From contig CM073321.1 in assembly GCA_037043015.1 (NCBI GenBank), positions 43,482,420 through 43,546,419 on the forward strand: a stretch of DNA of 64,000 bases, in the 5' to 3' direction. Below the pieces are notes generated by a model, which did no database searches, was not told the DNA's origin, and saw only the letters and a list, made by a program, of their open reading frames with translations. Position numbers and translations under genes: made by a program. Origin of the DNA: Bryum argenteum (Eukaryota; Streptophyta; Bryopsida; Bryales; Bryaceae). Of the stretch, positions 1 to 10,682 are shown piece after piece; the first letter of the stretch is position 1; each line of letters begins with the position of its first letter.

Positions 1-1610
1 CAGCTAATCATATGCCGCACAAAGCGAAGATGCTTAGTAATGGACTCAACGTAGTATCACGGTCATTGCCTTCCTCCTTCAAATGGAAAGATACGATCCC
101 AGATATCAATCTCATCAACGAGAGGTTGGGGCTGAAATTCATCACGCAAAGTACTCTCAGCAAGATTAGGCGAACAATATTCTCCGAGTATTCGAAGAAA
201 GCACCCGGAGACAATTTTGCGCGATGTGCAACGTGTGATAAACTTGAGACCATGATCAAGTCCATGGTGCCAGATTCAAGTGAAGAGAACATGTGGATCA
301 AAAAGCTTAAACTGCACTTGGACCATCAACAAACACATCGTGAGTATTATTATACAAACCGCTCTTTATCTATTCAAAGGCCCAAAGATGTTCTCTGCAT
401 TATCCACGACAAAATGGATCATGCAAAAACGGCTTGTCCTTTGTTCTCTCACAAAACAAAAACAAATGATGCACTTATGAAACTTCCTATTGCTGTGACG
501 GGAGTGATTGCTCACGGGCATTGCGATGTTCGTTATGCTCACTATGGACTTGACATTTATTCGAGTGATTGCAATCACACTGTTGGATCTTTTTTGAAGC
601 TTCTCCAAGATTTAGAAGGAGTTCCGATATCACATTCCAAGTCATTGTTTGCTGGATCTGGAACGCATCCTTTGTTTGAGGCATTGCTTGTCGCAAAAGA
701 TGCTTGTTTGAACTCTCTTTTGCCTGAGAGTGAGTCATCAGGAGCTACGGAATCCCTTCCTCCAGTTTTACATGTGCAACTTGACAACGCCGCCTTCGAT
801 AACAAAAATCGGTTCATATTTTGCTTTTGGTCCCTTCTGGTACATATGGGCGTTTTCTGTGAAATTTACGTCAATTTTCTTTTAGTTGGACATACTCATG
901 AAGATATTGACGCTCTATTTGGACGTTGGAGTATGATTTTAAAGGAGAATGACTATTTGACGATTCCTCTTCTGACGAAATCCTTCATGGACGCCGAGGC
1001 ACTCCCAGTTATTCCGCATCTGATTGAGGAGATTCCCGATTTCAAAGGATATATCAAGGATTTCATTGCTTCTAAAGACGAAGTTCTTGTTGGTAATTTG
1101 GAAGGGCAACAATTTAAATTTTTCAAACATGACAACGGGTGGCCCATGATGAAGTACAAGATGTTATGTTCCGACAATGAGTGGCTTCCATCGACTAGTG
1201 AAGGAATAAAATTGTGGAAAGAGAATTCTATTATTGGTATGCCTCTATTGCCTACGGGAGAAATGAAGCCTCTAGCGTCAATTCCTATGAAGAATCTCGA
1301 TGAAATTGTGAAAGGTATATCAAGTTTCATTAAGTTGTGGGAAATTTCATGTGCCCAAGACTTGTCAGGAGAGTTTCGTCGACGACATGATTCCGTTTTA
1401 CGATATTGGCGTGCAGTCAATGATTTATTGTTGGCGCCCATGGAGGTTTCTTCTACTTTGAAGAATGGATGTTGGCCTTTGTCTCGAGTACCGTTGACTC
1501 GAGAATATATCGAACACTTGGCGAATTACGCGAGGAATATGGGCAAGACCCCCATTTTATTGGCCGATTGTGTGATAATGGGATGTTTTGCTTATATTAG
1601 AGAGTTTTGA
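1..1610 (+). CDS. D-D-E-like transposase, 5' end outside window
   Basis: The frame is open from the first bases of the window and runs to a TGA at 1608-1610; the ATG at 12 is probably internal, because the paralogue at 23.5 kb has the same ...MPHK... residues inside a longer protein. Features in order: a Cys pair (ARCATCDKLE, about residue 75), an Asp in DKMDHAK (about 135), an Asp in QLDNAAFDNKNRF (about 255), and the motif VGHTHEDIDALFGRW (about 295). Asp, Asp and Glu/Asp spaced this way fit an RNase H-fold transposase; the HTHEDID and LDN motifs resemble the DUF7869-type proteins common in plants and invertebrates (family match from memory). No internal stop over 530 codons. The C-terminal domain present in the 25-kb copy (motif PFWLGRA) is missing, so the 3' end seems truncated or replaced. 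Biochemical function is unproven. Confidence 0.75.
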   Translation, partial: ANHMPHKAKMLSNGLNVVSRSLPSSFKWKDTIPDINLINERLGLKFITQSTLSKIRRTIFSEYSKKAPGDNFARCATCDKLETMIKSMVPDSSEENMWIKKLKLHLDHQQTHREYYYTNRSLSIQRPKDVLCIIHDKMDHAKTACPLFSHKTKTNDALMKLPIAVTGVIAHGHCDVRYAHYGLDIYSSDCNHTVGSFLKLLQDLEGVPISHSKSLFAGSGTHPLFEALLVAKDACLNSLLPESESSGATESLPPVLHVQLDNAAFDNKNRFIFCFWSLLVHMGVFCEIYVNFLLVGHTHEDIDALFGRWSMILKENDYLTIPLLTKSFMDAEALPVIPHLIEEIPDFKGYIKDFIASKDEVLVGNLEGQQFKFFKHDNGWPMMKYKMLCSDNEWLPSTSEGIKLWKENSIIGMPLLPTGEMKPLASIPMKNLDEIVKGISSFIKLWEISCAQDLSGEFRRRHDSVLRYWRAVNDLLLAPMEVSSTLKNGCWPLSRVPLTREYIEHLANYARNMGKTPILLADCVIMGCFAYIREF

Positions 1611-1739
1611 GTTTCTTGTTTTGCACTTTAGGTCAACATGAAGTCCTTTTTGTGGGATTTAGGTCGATGATAATTGAAATATTCTCATTTTAACGAAATA
1701 TGTTATTTGATGATAATTTGAATATTCCCATTATAATGA

Positions 1740-2400
1740 ATTACGTGTTGTAGAAGTACTTGTCACTCAGGTGTTGAAGATTCGGATCAGACTGCAGCGT
1801 CTTCTCAAACTCTTCATTAGCTGATTTCCATAGAGGATTTGTCCACACTGCATCTTCAGCATCAACCATTTTCTCTCTCCTTTCCTATCGAAGGGAGAAA
1901 CGTGCTGACCGGTTGCCCTCGCGATAGCCTTTGTTGAACTCATTCTCCAATTTTCTGACGTCTTGTTCGGAGATAGGTTGAACCTTCGGATAACAAACAA
2001 GGCGACACAATGGAATCATCATGCGAGATTTCTTAACACGTTTGAAACGCAACCTGTTGATGATCGCGATTGAATCACTCTTGTGAATCATTCGCATCTC
2101 GTTTGCACTCCAGTCTGGGTCTTTGTTTTGGAGGTGAGGGGCATGTGAAAAATCCCGACGTTGACACCTCCCGGCAATGGAGTGTCTTCATCTTCAGAAT
2201 GGGAGACGTCTCCATCGTGATCGAGCATGGGTTGAGGTTGACTATCAGTTTCCATTGGACTTTCCTCCAAAACTCCTTTGCCCATGTCTTGAGCACTTCT
2301 GCCACTGTCATATAAGAGTTCATTTTTATCCAGTCATCGAGTTGGTGGAGAATGAAGCGGAGGTGGTGTAGGTTCCTCATCTTAGTCGGATTGGACTTGA
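1740..2400 (-). pseudogene. Convergent accessory reading frame, frameshifted
   Basis: On the minus strand three overlapping frames read as one protein broken by frameshifts. The first part is acidic and Pro/Ser-rich (MGKGVLEESPMETDSQPQP, from 2285). The second contains RLRFKRVKKSRMMIPLCRLV and an ENEFNKGYREGNRSARF segment (from 2097). The third is WTNPLWKSANEEFEKTLQSD, in another frame to about 1750. It is convergent with the transposase, whose stop is about 130 bp away, so it could be the second gene of the same element. I do not recognise a named domain; the Arg/Lys-rich segment suggests nucleic-acid binding but that is inference. At least two frameshifts are needed to join it, so it is called broken. 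Confidence 0.4.
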
Positions 2401-2555
2401 GCTATGTTCATCTGACAATCCAAAAACCAAAATACAACATAGGACAACAAGAATAAGAAGATATCAAAATGACAATGAGATAGAGAAAGTACTTTTAAAC
2501 CTTTTTATAATTAAGTATATGATAAACATAATTATCATATAATCGATGGATACAA

Positions 2556-2807
2556 TTAAGGGGATTGCAACTTCCCGGCAAGTCGCGAAGAACGTCTGGG
2601 TGCAAGTCTGGCAAATTCTTTCTCTTGGATACGACGAGCTTTGGCCTCATTCTTCTTAAGTCGCATGTTAACGGCGTGTGCAACCCGATCAACGAAAACA
2701 CATGAAGTGTGACGGACAGGTGAGGTAGGAGGCGGAGATTCAGGAACCAAAGACAATGGTATTACTAAATGCCGGGACTCTACTACAGCCAAGACATGAT
2801 CTCTCAA
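2556..2807 (-). CDS. Small basic reading frame, unrecognised
   Basis: An 83-codon minus-strand frame, Pro-rich in the middle (PESPPPTSPVRHT) and Lys/Arg-rich at the end (KNEAKARRIQEKEFARLAPR, then RRSSRLAGK). The RRSSRLAGK type of tail is often seen near the ends of transposon-encoded proteins. It lies upstream of the accessory frame on the same strand and may be its 5' exon, separated by an intron at about 2400-2550. Function unknown. Confidence 0.3.
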   Translation of the reverse strand: MRDHVLAVVESRHLVIPLSLVPESPPPTSPVRHTSCVFVDRVAHAVNMRLKKNEAKARRIQEKEFARLAPRRSSRLAGKLQSP

Positions 2808-2820
2808 CTAATATGAGAAT

Positions 2821-4560
2821 TCAACTAATATTTTTATTGACATTAAAAGGCTTATAAATAAGGACTCCAATAAATATAGTATTTTATAGATATGTTATAT
2901 AGATATAACACATTAATAAATACACTAATTCATAATACATTATTTGAGAGAAGGTTAGCAATAGATTATAAATACATATGTAATACACTTGTTATTTGGG
3001 AATAAGTTGTTATTCAATAGAGTTATTGTTGAATATATTAGTTTATATATAGATTATTAAAAAATATGATATTTATTTTTATTTTTGATACTTTTCTAAA
3101 TAGAGTGTTTAACAAGTAAAAGTTAATAAAAATAAATCTTATTTTTAAAATATTATAAAATTCAAAATTTGAGAATAAGAGAATAGTGAAAGTTCGCACA
3201 AGTGCAAATTTGAATTTTTTTGATGTCTAATATAGATTAATGATATTAAGTGTTTTGAAACTTTGAAAACATGTTATTCCATACAATGTTTTAATGAAAT
3301 TCTGAAATTATAAGCTATAAATATTGCCTATTGTGTAGAATTTTACAAGCTACATAAACTAAAAAAGACATATCTTAGATAGTATAATGACTATGGTTAG
3401 ATTCAAAAAATATGAAAGCATGTATTAGTTTACATTGTTGCTCACATTGTTGTTTACATTGTACAACGATCATTTGTGTACATTTATTCTTCTTGCATGT
3501 TTATTTAAAAACATTGTTGTTCTTTAGTATGCGTTTAAATATATTTATAATGTAGTAGAATAAAGTATTAAGGAACAGTCACGTCTAAAACATAAAAACG
3601 TCGATGAAGTTCATCACTCTCAAAGGTTGTTTAAAATTTTTAATAATTGCAATACATATATTTGTGAATCTCGATAATGTGAATCACGTAAAATATGTGC
3701 TGAAAGGATGAATTTGTAAATGGCTCAAAAAATATTGTTGTTGTTTGTTTTCTAACAGTCTTAGTGCTGATATTTTTGAATAAACGCAAAATTAATTATA
3801 TATTAAAAGTACATAACCAATACCAACACTAGACTTTACTCCGCTAGCAATGTTTACAATCACCTGTACAGATGTACATGACGGTGTATACAGACAACAT
3901 CTACAAAAAAACAGTTCATTTCAAACACAAAATCTGTTCATTCGATAAACAAACATTCAGCTCTTCTGCCTATTTTACAATCATTTGTTTTGTTTGACAT
4001 CGTACAAAATACTTTGTACTAAAATTTAATACAAACCACTACATACCAATTGCGTTTGGAGGATCAAAGCTTATAATAGTTCTTACACTATACACTATGC
4101 TTAAAGACATTGAAATGCATTTGGAGAGGATAGTTAATAGGTAATTTAAAAGTTACTAAAATTTGCAAAATAGAATTTCAACATTAAAGATCAATGAATG
4201 TATTGTTTGTATTTGATAAATGAATATTTGAAACAAAAAGATATCCATATTTGCAATTGATTTTGAACATTCTGAAATCCAATTGTAAGGTTAAACATCT
4301 ACAAATCAAATTAAAATGTTCAAAAGTAATCTTATTTAGGTAAGCTTTATGTTAAAACAAATTAAATTACATATACACCATTGAGCATGTATACATTGAC
4401 ATTAAGTTTAAATATAAAATTTTATGTACATCAAAATTTCTTTTATTAAATATTTCAAAGTGTACTTAACAAGGTTTACAAATTTACTTATCAAATTGTA
4501 TAAAATTTTCATCGTAGATTACTTTGAAGATTTCTTTTAAAATTAAAATTTAAAATATTT
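2821..4560. other. AT-rich spacer without a gene
   Basis: About 1.7 kb of strongly AT-rich sequence with no reading frame above 60 codons and no convincing motif. It holds short A/T runs and a local TACATTGTTG-type repetition around 3430-3540. I see no RNA gene or clear transposon terminus in it. Confidence 0.6.
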
Positions 4561-4583
4561 GATTTTATTACCAAGGATGTCAC

Positions 4584-4862
4584 AGCGTCCGGACGTCCGG
4601 ACGTCCGGCAGGGGTCCGGGGACCGTCCGTAACTTAGAGATTCTGGTCGATTTACTAAGGGTAAATGACCATCGGGGTGCGTTCATTGGTCGAACCACCC
4701 CGTCGACCGGTCCCCGAGCTCGCCGTCGGCCCGACCGACCGGTCGGCTGGCCGGCCGTTGGCCAGGGCGACCGGCCGTCGACCCGGGCGACCGGCCGTCG
4801 GCCCGGCGACCGGCCGTCGGCCACTACGACCGGCCCTCGCATCCGGCGACCGCCTATGGCCA
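4584..4862. repeat. GC-rich repeat block upstream of hAT gene
   Basis: A sharp GC island in AT-rich DNA. It begins with three tandem GGACGTCC units (cgtccggacgtccggacgtcc) and continues with imperfect repeats of GACCGGCCGTCGGCC and CGACCGGTCGGCC. CpG density is very high. It ends about 75 bp before the TATA box of the hAT gene. Similar CCGGTCGG-type blocks lie at 12.2, 14.4 and 17.2 kb, two of them in the same position relative to a TATA box, so this looks like a promoter-proximal element. Confidence 0.75.
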
Positions 4863-4939
4863 AATGGCCCCTTTGAGCATCCAACGATTTAGGAGCATTT
4901 CAATTTCAAATTGCAACGGTCATATTCAGAGTTGGATGG

Positions 4940-4947
4940 TATATAAG
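4940..4947 (+). promoter_or_regulatory. TATA box of hAT gene
   Basis: TATATAAG downstream of the GC-rich block. The first plausible hAT start codon (5148) is about 200 bp further on, a normal plant leader length. Assignment is by sequence and position only. Confidence 0.55.
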
Positions 4948-5147
4948 AGAAGAGACATTGAGTCTCATTTCACTTCCGAATTTTGAACACTTTCCAAGGG
5001 CTTTGAGCTGCATGATTCATTTTATGTGTACATTGCTTGGTAGGTATTGAGTTCGGAAGTGAGGATTTCCGTAAGGAACTCTTGCCATTTTTTTCTCCGT
5101 CACAATCCCACCACTATTTATGACTTTGAGGCGTCCTATTTATTAAA

Positions 5148-7951
5148 ATGGGCCCTGCTCCATATGAGCCTTGGTTTAGAGACATCGAGAAGGAAGGCAA
5201 AGCGTCTGGGTCCTTCATACAGTGCTCACTATGTCATGTAATTGTTTCTAAGAAGAAGAGTCGGAATCTGAGTCATTATGGGTACGAGAAGATTCCTGGA
5301 CATAGGGATTCGAGTTCTTCCCTTTGCCCAAAGCTGCGTAGGAAAATTAGGCAGTTATTTTTAAGATGTGGTGGTTAGTTCCCTCCATATAACAGAGAAT
5401 TGGACGTATTTCTTGGTGAATGTTCTCTCACTCCATCCACAGACGTTCCTGGTGCTTCAAAACATGACATTCCAGAAACCCCTAGGAGTGACTCTTGTGT
5501 AGGGTCCTCGCTAGGCACCCCCATGAATTCAACAAATCTTTTGGTAGGGTCAACCTCTGCTTCTTCCATGCTTATGAGGGGAATTAAGGATACTCGCCCG
5601 ATGTTTGGATCTATGAAGCAGACGAAGCAATCTTCAATTGAAGCTACTTTTGCAGAAGCGGATAGGCGGGAGTTGGATAAACTCTGGGCAAAATTTTTTT
5701 ACGAAGCAAATATACCATTCTCAGTAGCCCGGAATGATGCGTTCAAAGCTGCCGTGATGAAGACTGCTGGATTTCGAAAATCCTATGCTCCACCATCTTA
5801 CCATGACATTCGGACAAGGTTGTCAGGAGAAGTAAAGACGGAGTTACAAAAGAAACTAGATAGTAGACTCTCGGAGAGCCTTCGGAAGTTTGGAGGAACT
5901 TTGACCATGGATGGATGGTCATCTGTGACTAGTTGCCCTTTGGTGAATGCGATGCTCGTGACTCAAGCTGGAGAGCTTTTTCTTGGTGCTGTGGATACTA
6001 CTGGCATAGAAAAAACCGCGGTGTACATGTCAACTCTCATGTTGAAGTACATAGAACAAGTTGGACCAGAGAACATTGTTCAAGTATGCACAGACAATGC
6101 TTCTGTAATGCTCAATGCCTCAAGAATAGTCCTTGAGAAATATCCGCACATTTTCATGCAAGGGTGTGCAACACATGCAATGGACTTGTTGTTGGAGGAC
6201 TGGGGAAAGGCTGGATGGATGGCGAATACTTTGGTCATGGCGAAGAGAATGGTCAAGTTTATCAAGAGGCGACAAATGCCCCTAGCTGTGTTTCGTAAAC
6301 ACGAGGCGAAATTCAGCCTACTGATGCCTGGGAAAACAAGATTTGCTAGTCAATTCATAATGATAGATCGCTTGTTGGAGGTCAAGGAATCATTGGAGCA
6401 AGTTGTTGTTGACCCTATGTTCACAGCCTATGCCTTGAAGAAGACGGTATCTGCTAGAGATAAGCTTATATTCTCCCGTAAGGTCAAGAAGGTGGTGTTG
6501 AGCGATGACTTTTGGGAGCAATGCAAAAGATTACGGGATATGGTTGCCCCCGTAGTGTACGCTCTGAGAGAATTTGACGGCAAGGCTCCTAGTACGGGCA
6601 AGGCTTGGCATATCATGCGTGATCTTGAGAGACATGTCCATACTTTGCACGCACCGCCAATCTCATTGGAACCACTTGAGGTAGCCACCGCAAAAGAGGA
6701 GTTTTACCATCGGAAACGGCTCATGACAACGGATTTACATGGCGCGGCTGCACTTTTAAATCCTTATTTATTACATGACCAAGAGTTAGCTGACAATCTC
6801 GATCTTACAATAGCTTGCAAGCGTGTTTTACAAAAATTATGTCCTGCGGAGGATTACGCAGACATGGTGAGTGAATTTCTTGCGTTTCGAGTAAGGGGTC
6901 CACCATTCCATGACATGCTGGAGCCTAATACTCAAAAACTAGCTCCACATGCATGGTGGGAGTTTGAAGGTGCTTGTGCTGAGCTCCTCTCTCCAATTGC
7001 AAAGCGAATACTAGCACAGACCGGTCTACATATATTCCAACTTGAAATTGCTCGCAAATGATAAGTTGAGTGATGATGGGCGGTGGTATAGAGAGAACCT
7101 GGATTTAGAGGAAGACCAAGTACATGAGAACGATGAGGAAGCTGTCGAGGACGAATCAGAGACTGATGACAATGATATTTTTGAATTTGGTGATGAAGAT
7201 GATGATATGACTTTCTTCCCCGCTTCGAATGATGAAGATGCTCCAAATGTTCAGGATGCTAATGGTGATTTCATTGCTCATGGTGTTTCGGCGTATGATC
7301 TAGATGATGAGCAGCCGTTAGCACGGTTAATGACACAAGGTGTCATGGACAAATCGAATAACGTCCTACCTCTTATCGCTAGTAGTTTACGGTTGGAAAA
7401 GGAGGCGATAGATGTGAAGACCACTGCGTGCATAACTACTGCGGGCACTATGAGCTCTGATCCGGTCGCGGAGAATATCGCATCCGGTAGTAAGGATCAA
7501 GTATTTAATCAATGTGCTACTCCCCGCGCTTTATTTCAACCCTCTACTACAAGGGTTACGACAACCTTGGAGAAATCCTCTAAGGGTTTAGTATCCCTTT
7601 CAAGAGCCAAATATGGGAGCATCTCTAGTGACTCTGATGTACCGTTGGGCAGGTATTTAAAAAATGCCAATGTTCCTCGTACTGCCACGGGGTTACAGCA
7701 CATGCTTGGCACTTCCAAGTCGCATAAAATCTGCAACGGTTCCAATTGTTCCGCCTAAAAAACCGAAGATCCCTGTTGATCTCCCCGAATTTGATACTTG
7801 GCATAAGTATGGGAATATACAATGTCCAGAGAATAAACCCAAGATCAAAGAGGAGGTTCCAAGCGATTATGAATATGATCCTACGGGGTCTAGTGGAGCT
7901 GAAGTGAAGGGAGATAGCGATTATGAGCAATCCTCTGGTCCTGATGAGTAG
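5148..7951 (+). pseudogene. hAT-superfamily transposase, broken
   Basis: Starts with a degenerate BED-type zinc finger (QCSLCHVIV, about residue 25). An in-frame TAG (5376-5378) follows, and the same frame continues to 7061. The middle is a DUF659 domain: TMDGWSSVTSCPLVNAML, then CTDNASVMLNAS, then the short GCATHAMDLLLEDWGK, the usual DUF659 order in plant hAT proteins. The C-terminal dimerisation domain starts (AWWEFEGAC, LSPIAKRILAQT), but the conserved segment around ERNW is missing; after a frameshift near 7020 the next frame resumes with VYIYSNLKLLANDKL, which fits the end of that domain. A long acidic Asp/Glu-rich tail follows, with a second frameshift near 7710, ending at 7951 (SSGPDE). 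As it stands it should not make a functional dimerising transposase. Confidence 0.85.
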
Positions 7952-8535
7952 TTGAATTTGGCATCTTTATGTAGTATAGGTTCATAGAACTTATACTTAT
8001 TATAGAAATTGTAGCAATAGTTTACTGTAGTACTTTATTGTTATACTCCAAATGCATTTGGAGATTCTATATGGTCATATTCGTTACATTGAGACAATAT
8101 GTGCACTTCGAGACTTTGAGCATACTTTAGGTCTGTTGGAATTATCCCTGGGCCGGGGATAAAACTTGAATGCAACCTTTGGGCACTAGAGGTATTCATG
8201 TGTATTGATATATAAAAGTCTCAAATAATAAAAACATTTCAATATTGAAGATGTTGAACGGTTTTTCTTTATCCCCGGATCAAATATGAGACTCCAAATC
8301 GTACCAATATAATGAATATCGCCTTCTATTGTCTACATGACTACATTTAATGTGTTGAAAAATATTACATATATTTTTACATACTTGTCGTACGATAGTC
8401 TTCACTCTCAAGCATACAGAAGAAATGCACATTAAATCAAAAAAATTGTAACCCTTTACTTCAAAAATAAGGCCCCATGGATCAATGGTGGCATTTTCAT
8501 CATTTTTGAAACAACAGCCATACAACCTAAAAAAA

Positions 8536-8537
<2 letters not shown>
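7952..8537. other. Intergenic region with two palindrome copies
   Basis: No gene seen between the hAT tail and the RING reading frame. It holds an imperfect palindrome, TTATCCCTGGGCCGGGGATAA-like, near 8138-8165 and a half copy (TTATCCCCGGAT) near 8270-8283. These match the palindrome family found in large numbers at 44-48.5 kb. Confidence 0.6.

Positions 8538-8617
<80 letters not shown>
8538..8617. repeat. (TA)n microsatellite
   Basis: About 80 bp of uninterrupted TA dinucleotides, about 40 bp from the 3' end of the RING frame. Array length is likely to vary between individuals. Confidence 0.95.
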
Positions 8618-8620
<3 letters not shown>

Positions 8621-8657
8621 TATACGTGCAACTTAAGGTCCAACATCCGTTCTAACT

Positions 8658-10682
8658 TCAAACTGAAGATCCATCCGATTGGCCAATCTGAGCTACACTA
8701 CGAGTACGCGGTCTTTGACTTGGACGGGCAATTCGACCGCCCTCTTCATACTCTTGATCCACGGCTGCGATTTCGCCTCTCATCTCCGCCTGCCAACTAT
8801 CCTCCCCATCTTCGCCCGATTGCCTCTTCCGCTTTTTGCTAGGATCCACTTGTTTGTTACGTAAGATTTCCATGGCATTCTCGATCTTTGCAACGACATC
8901 CTGTACAACACCTTTGAACTCATCCAATAATAGAAGTTGTGTGTCTTTTGGGTTTAAAAGACATTCTCTCCAAAATGAAATGGCGTCATCGATACGCACA
9001 TCAAACTTCTTCACCGCATCCCAATAAGAGACTTTCACATCTTCAAAGGAATTTCCCGGTATCGAAGTCCGGTATATTGCGGCCTCCTCCAATTTCGCAA
9101 GGACCACAGCTCTTCCAATTGGAGTATGATCGTACTTCTTGTACTCCTCACCAAAGCTGGTTGAATCGGTTATTTCGTGCCACGAACCATCTTCTCCCTT
9201 TTCCACTCTCTTCGGAGGAAATCGAAAGAAACGGTTGTGTTCGACGCTCCAATGCCCTCCAAAATTACGACAAAACAACTCTCGTTGCTCATCACCTTCA
9301 ATATTCTTCGCCCTTATCTCTATTTCGTAATCTCGTGTCATCCAAAATAACTGATCATGCTCCCCACCAAATTGAATGGCTAGTTGGTGTTTTGATTCGG
9401 ACGTACTCCAGTTAAGTGCATTTCCCCAATCAGAGTAGTTTAGAAATTTCTTTGTGTATTGATCCAGTGGAAGATTCCATCGGTTGAACTTGTGCCTTGG
9501 TGGCATAAGATCTCGTATGCCCATCATCTCGTAGAATCTCGTGCTAAATGGGGAGCGACATACCGGACATACCGATTTTGTCATCGCATATCGGCATATG
9601 CAAGTAACATGGAAGTTATGGCTACATTGGCCCAACGTGTATGCGCCCTCTGGACCAAAATTATGTAGGCACACCGCACATTTGCCTTTAAGTATTGCGG
9701 GAGGAGGGTCGCATGTGTTGATTACAATGCGAGCTGACTCTTGTAGGTGCGATGAGAATCTACTATAAGGCGCCCATCCTTCCTCTATCTCCATAGTCCA
9801 ATCAACATCATTGTTTCGTCCCATCTTAGAGTAGTTTGTACGCTCCATCATCTCTTCAATATCCCCCCAAAAAGTGACCTCTACAGGGTCATATCGTTTT
9901 TTCGATCTTTTCGTACAAAACTTCTCCAATGAAGCATCTACAACTTCACGTGATTCTTTTGATGTAGATGCAATCGATTTCAGATCTTCTTTTGCCCTCA
10001 AAACCAAGCTCCTCCTATCTTGAAGTCGATGAACCCATCCCAACCATGGTAGTATGCGTAGGTGGATTGTTGCCTCTGTAGAATCTACCGTTTTGAAGGT
10101 TTTCCGTAATGCCTCCAATTCAGCGACTGCCTCATCTCTCTCTTTACTTGTAGCCTCCAACTTCATTGAGCATGCTTTTGCTTCCTCCTCCAATTTCGCA
10201 ACTGTAACATCTCTCTCCTTCTTCACTGCCGCGAACTTCATCGCCCATGCTCGTTGTCGCTCAACCTGTGCATCTATCTCCTTTTGTGATATTAACTTCA
10301 ATTCCCCCGGAATTTCATCATCGTCATCATCGTCTATTTCGATAATGGTTTTTCCCTTATCTTCTTTACCATCCTCTTCACCAACCTCTCTGAGAGGAGA
10401 TAAACCCTTGATATAGGCTTGTCCATTATCTTCTTCAGCATCCTCTTTACCACCCGCATCAATTTGTGAAAGAAATAGACTATCAGAAGTCCCGATAATG
10501 GTCTTCCCCTTATCTTTATTACCATCCTTCTCACCATCCTCTTTACCACCCGCATCACATTCTGGAACAACATGACTACATGAAGCCCCCTGAGTATCAT
10601 TCTGTGATGGAACAAAGTTGTCATTATCTTCTAAGTCTTCTAACGCATCCCTTTGGCGCATTGCTTCTTGGTACTTTGCCAC
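8658..10682 (-). CDS. RING-H2 reading frame, in frame with upstream gene
   Basis: An open 674-codon frame beginning directly after the TAG that ends the upstream frame; there is no ATG at its start (first codon GTG), so it is either the C-terminal part of a longer protein or starts later. N-terminal third: acidic, with repeated GGKEDGEKD / GKTIIG segments. Then a coiled-coil-like Lys/Glu-rich stretch (residues about 130-195). A RING-H2 zinc domain follows at about 330-375: CAVC, then QCSHNFHVTC, then CPVC, with all eight ligands present. The C-terminus is basic (KKRKRQSGE). RING-H2 proteins usually act as E3 ubiquitin ligases; no transposase motif is visible. It lies in a transposon cluster and could be host-derived cargo. 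Substrate unknown. Confidence 0.7.
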   Translation of the reverse strand: MAKYQEAMRQRDALEDLEDNDNFVPSQNDTQGASCSHVVPECDAGGKEDGEKDGNKDKGKTIIGTSDSLFLSQIDAGGKEDAEEDNGQAYIKGLSPLREVGEEDGKEDKGKTIIEIDDDDDDEIPGELKLISQKEIDAQVERQRAWAMKFAAVKKERDVTVAKLEEEAKACSMKLEATSKERDEAVAELEALRKTFKTVDSTEATIHLRILPWLGWVHRLQDRRSLVLRAKEDLKSIASTSKESREVVDASLEKFCTKRSKKRYDPVEVTFWGDIEEMMERTNYSKMGRNNDVDWTMEIEEGWAPYSRFSSHLQESARIVINTCDPPPAILKGKCAVCLHNFGPEGAYTLGQCSHNFHVTCICRYAMTKSVCPVCRSPFSTRFYEMMGIRDLMPPRHKFNRWNLPLDQYTKKFLNYSDWGNALNWSTSESKHQLAIQFGGEHDQLFWMTRDYEIEIRAKNIEGDEQRELFCRNFGGHWSVEHNRFFRFPPKRVEKGEDGSWHEITDSTSFGEEYKKYDHTPIGRAVVLAKLEEAAIYRTSIPGNSFEDVKVSYWDAVKKFDVRIDDAISFWRECLLNPKDTQLLLLDEFKGVVQDVVAKIENAMEILRNKQVDPSKKRKRQSGEDGEDSWQAEMRGEIAAVDQEYEEGGRIARPSQRPRTRSVAQIGQSDGSSV

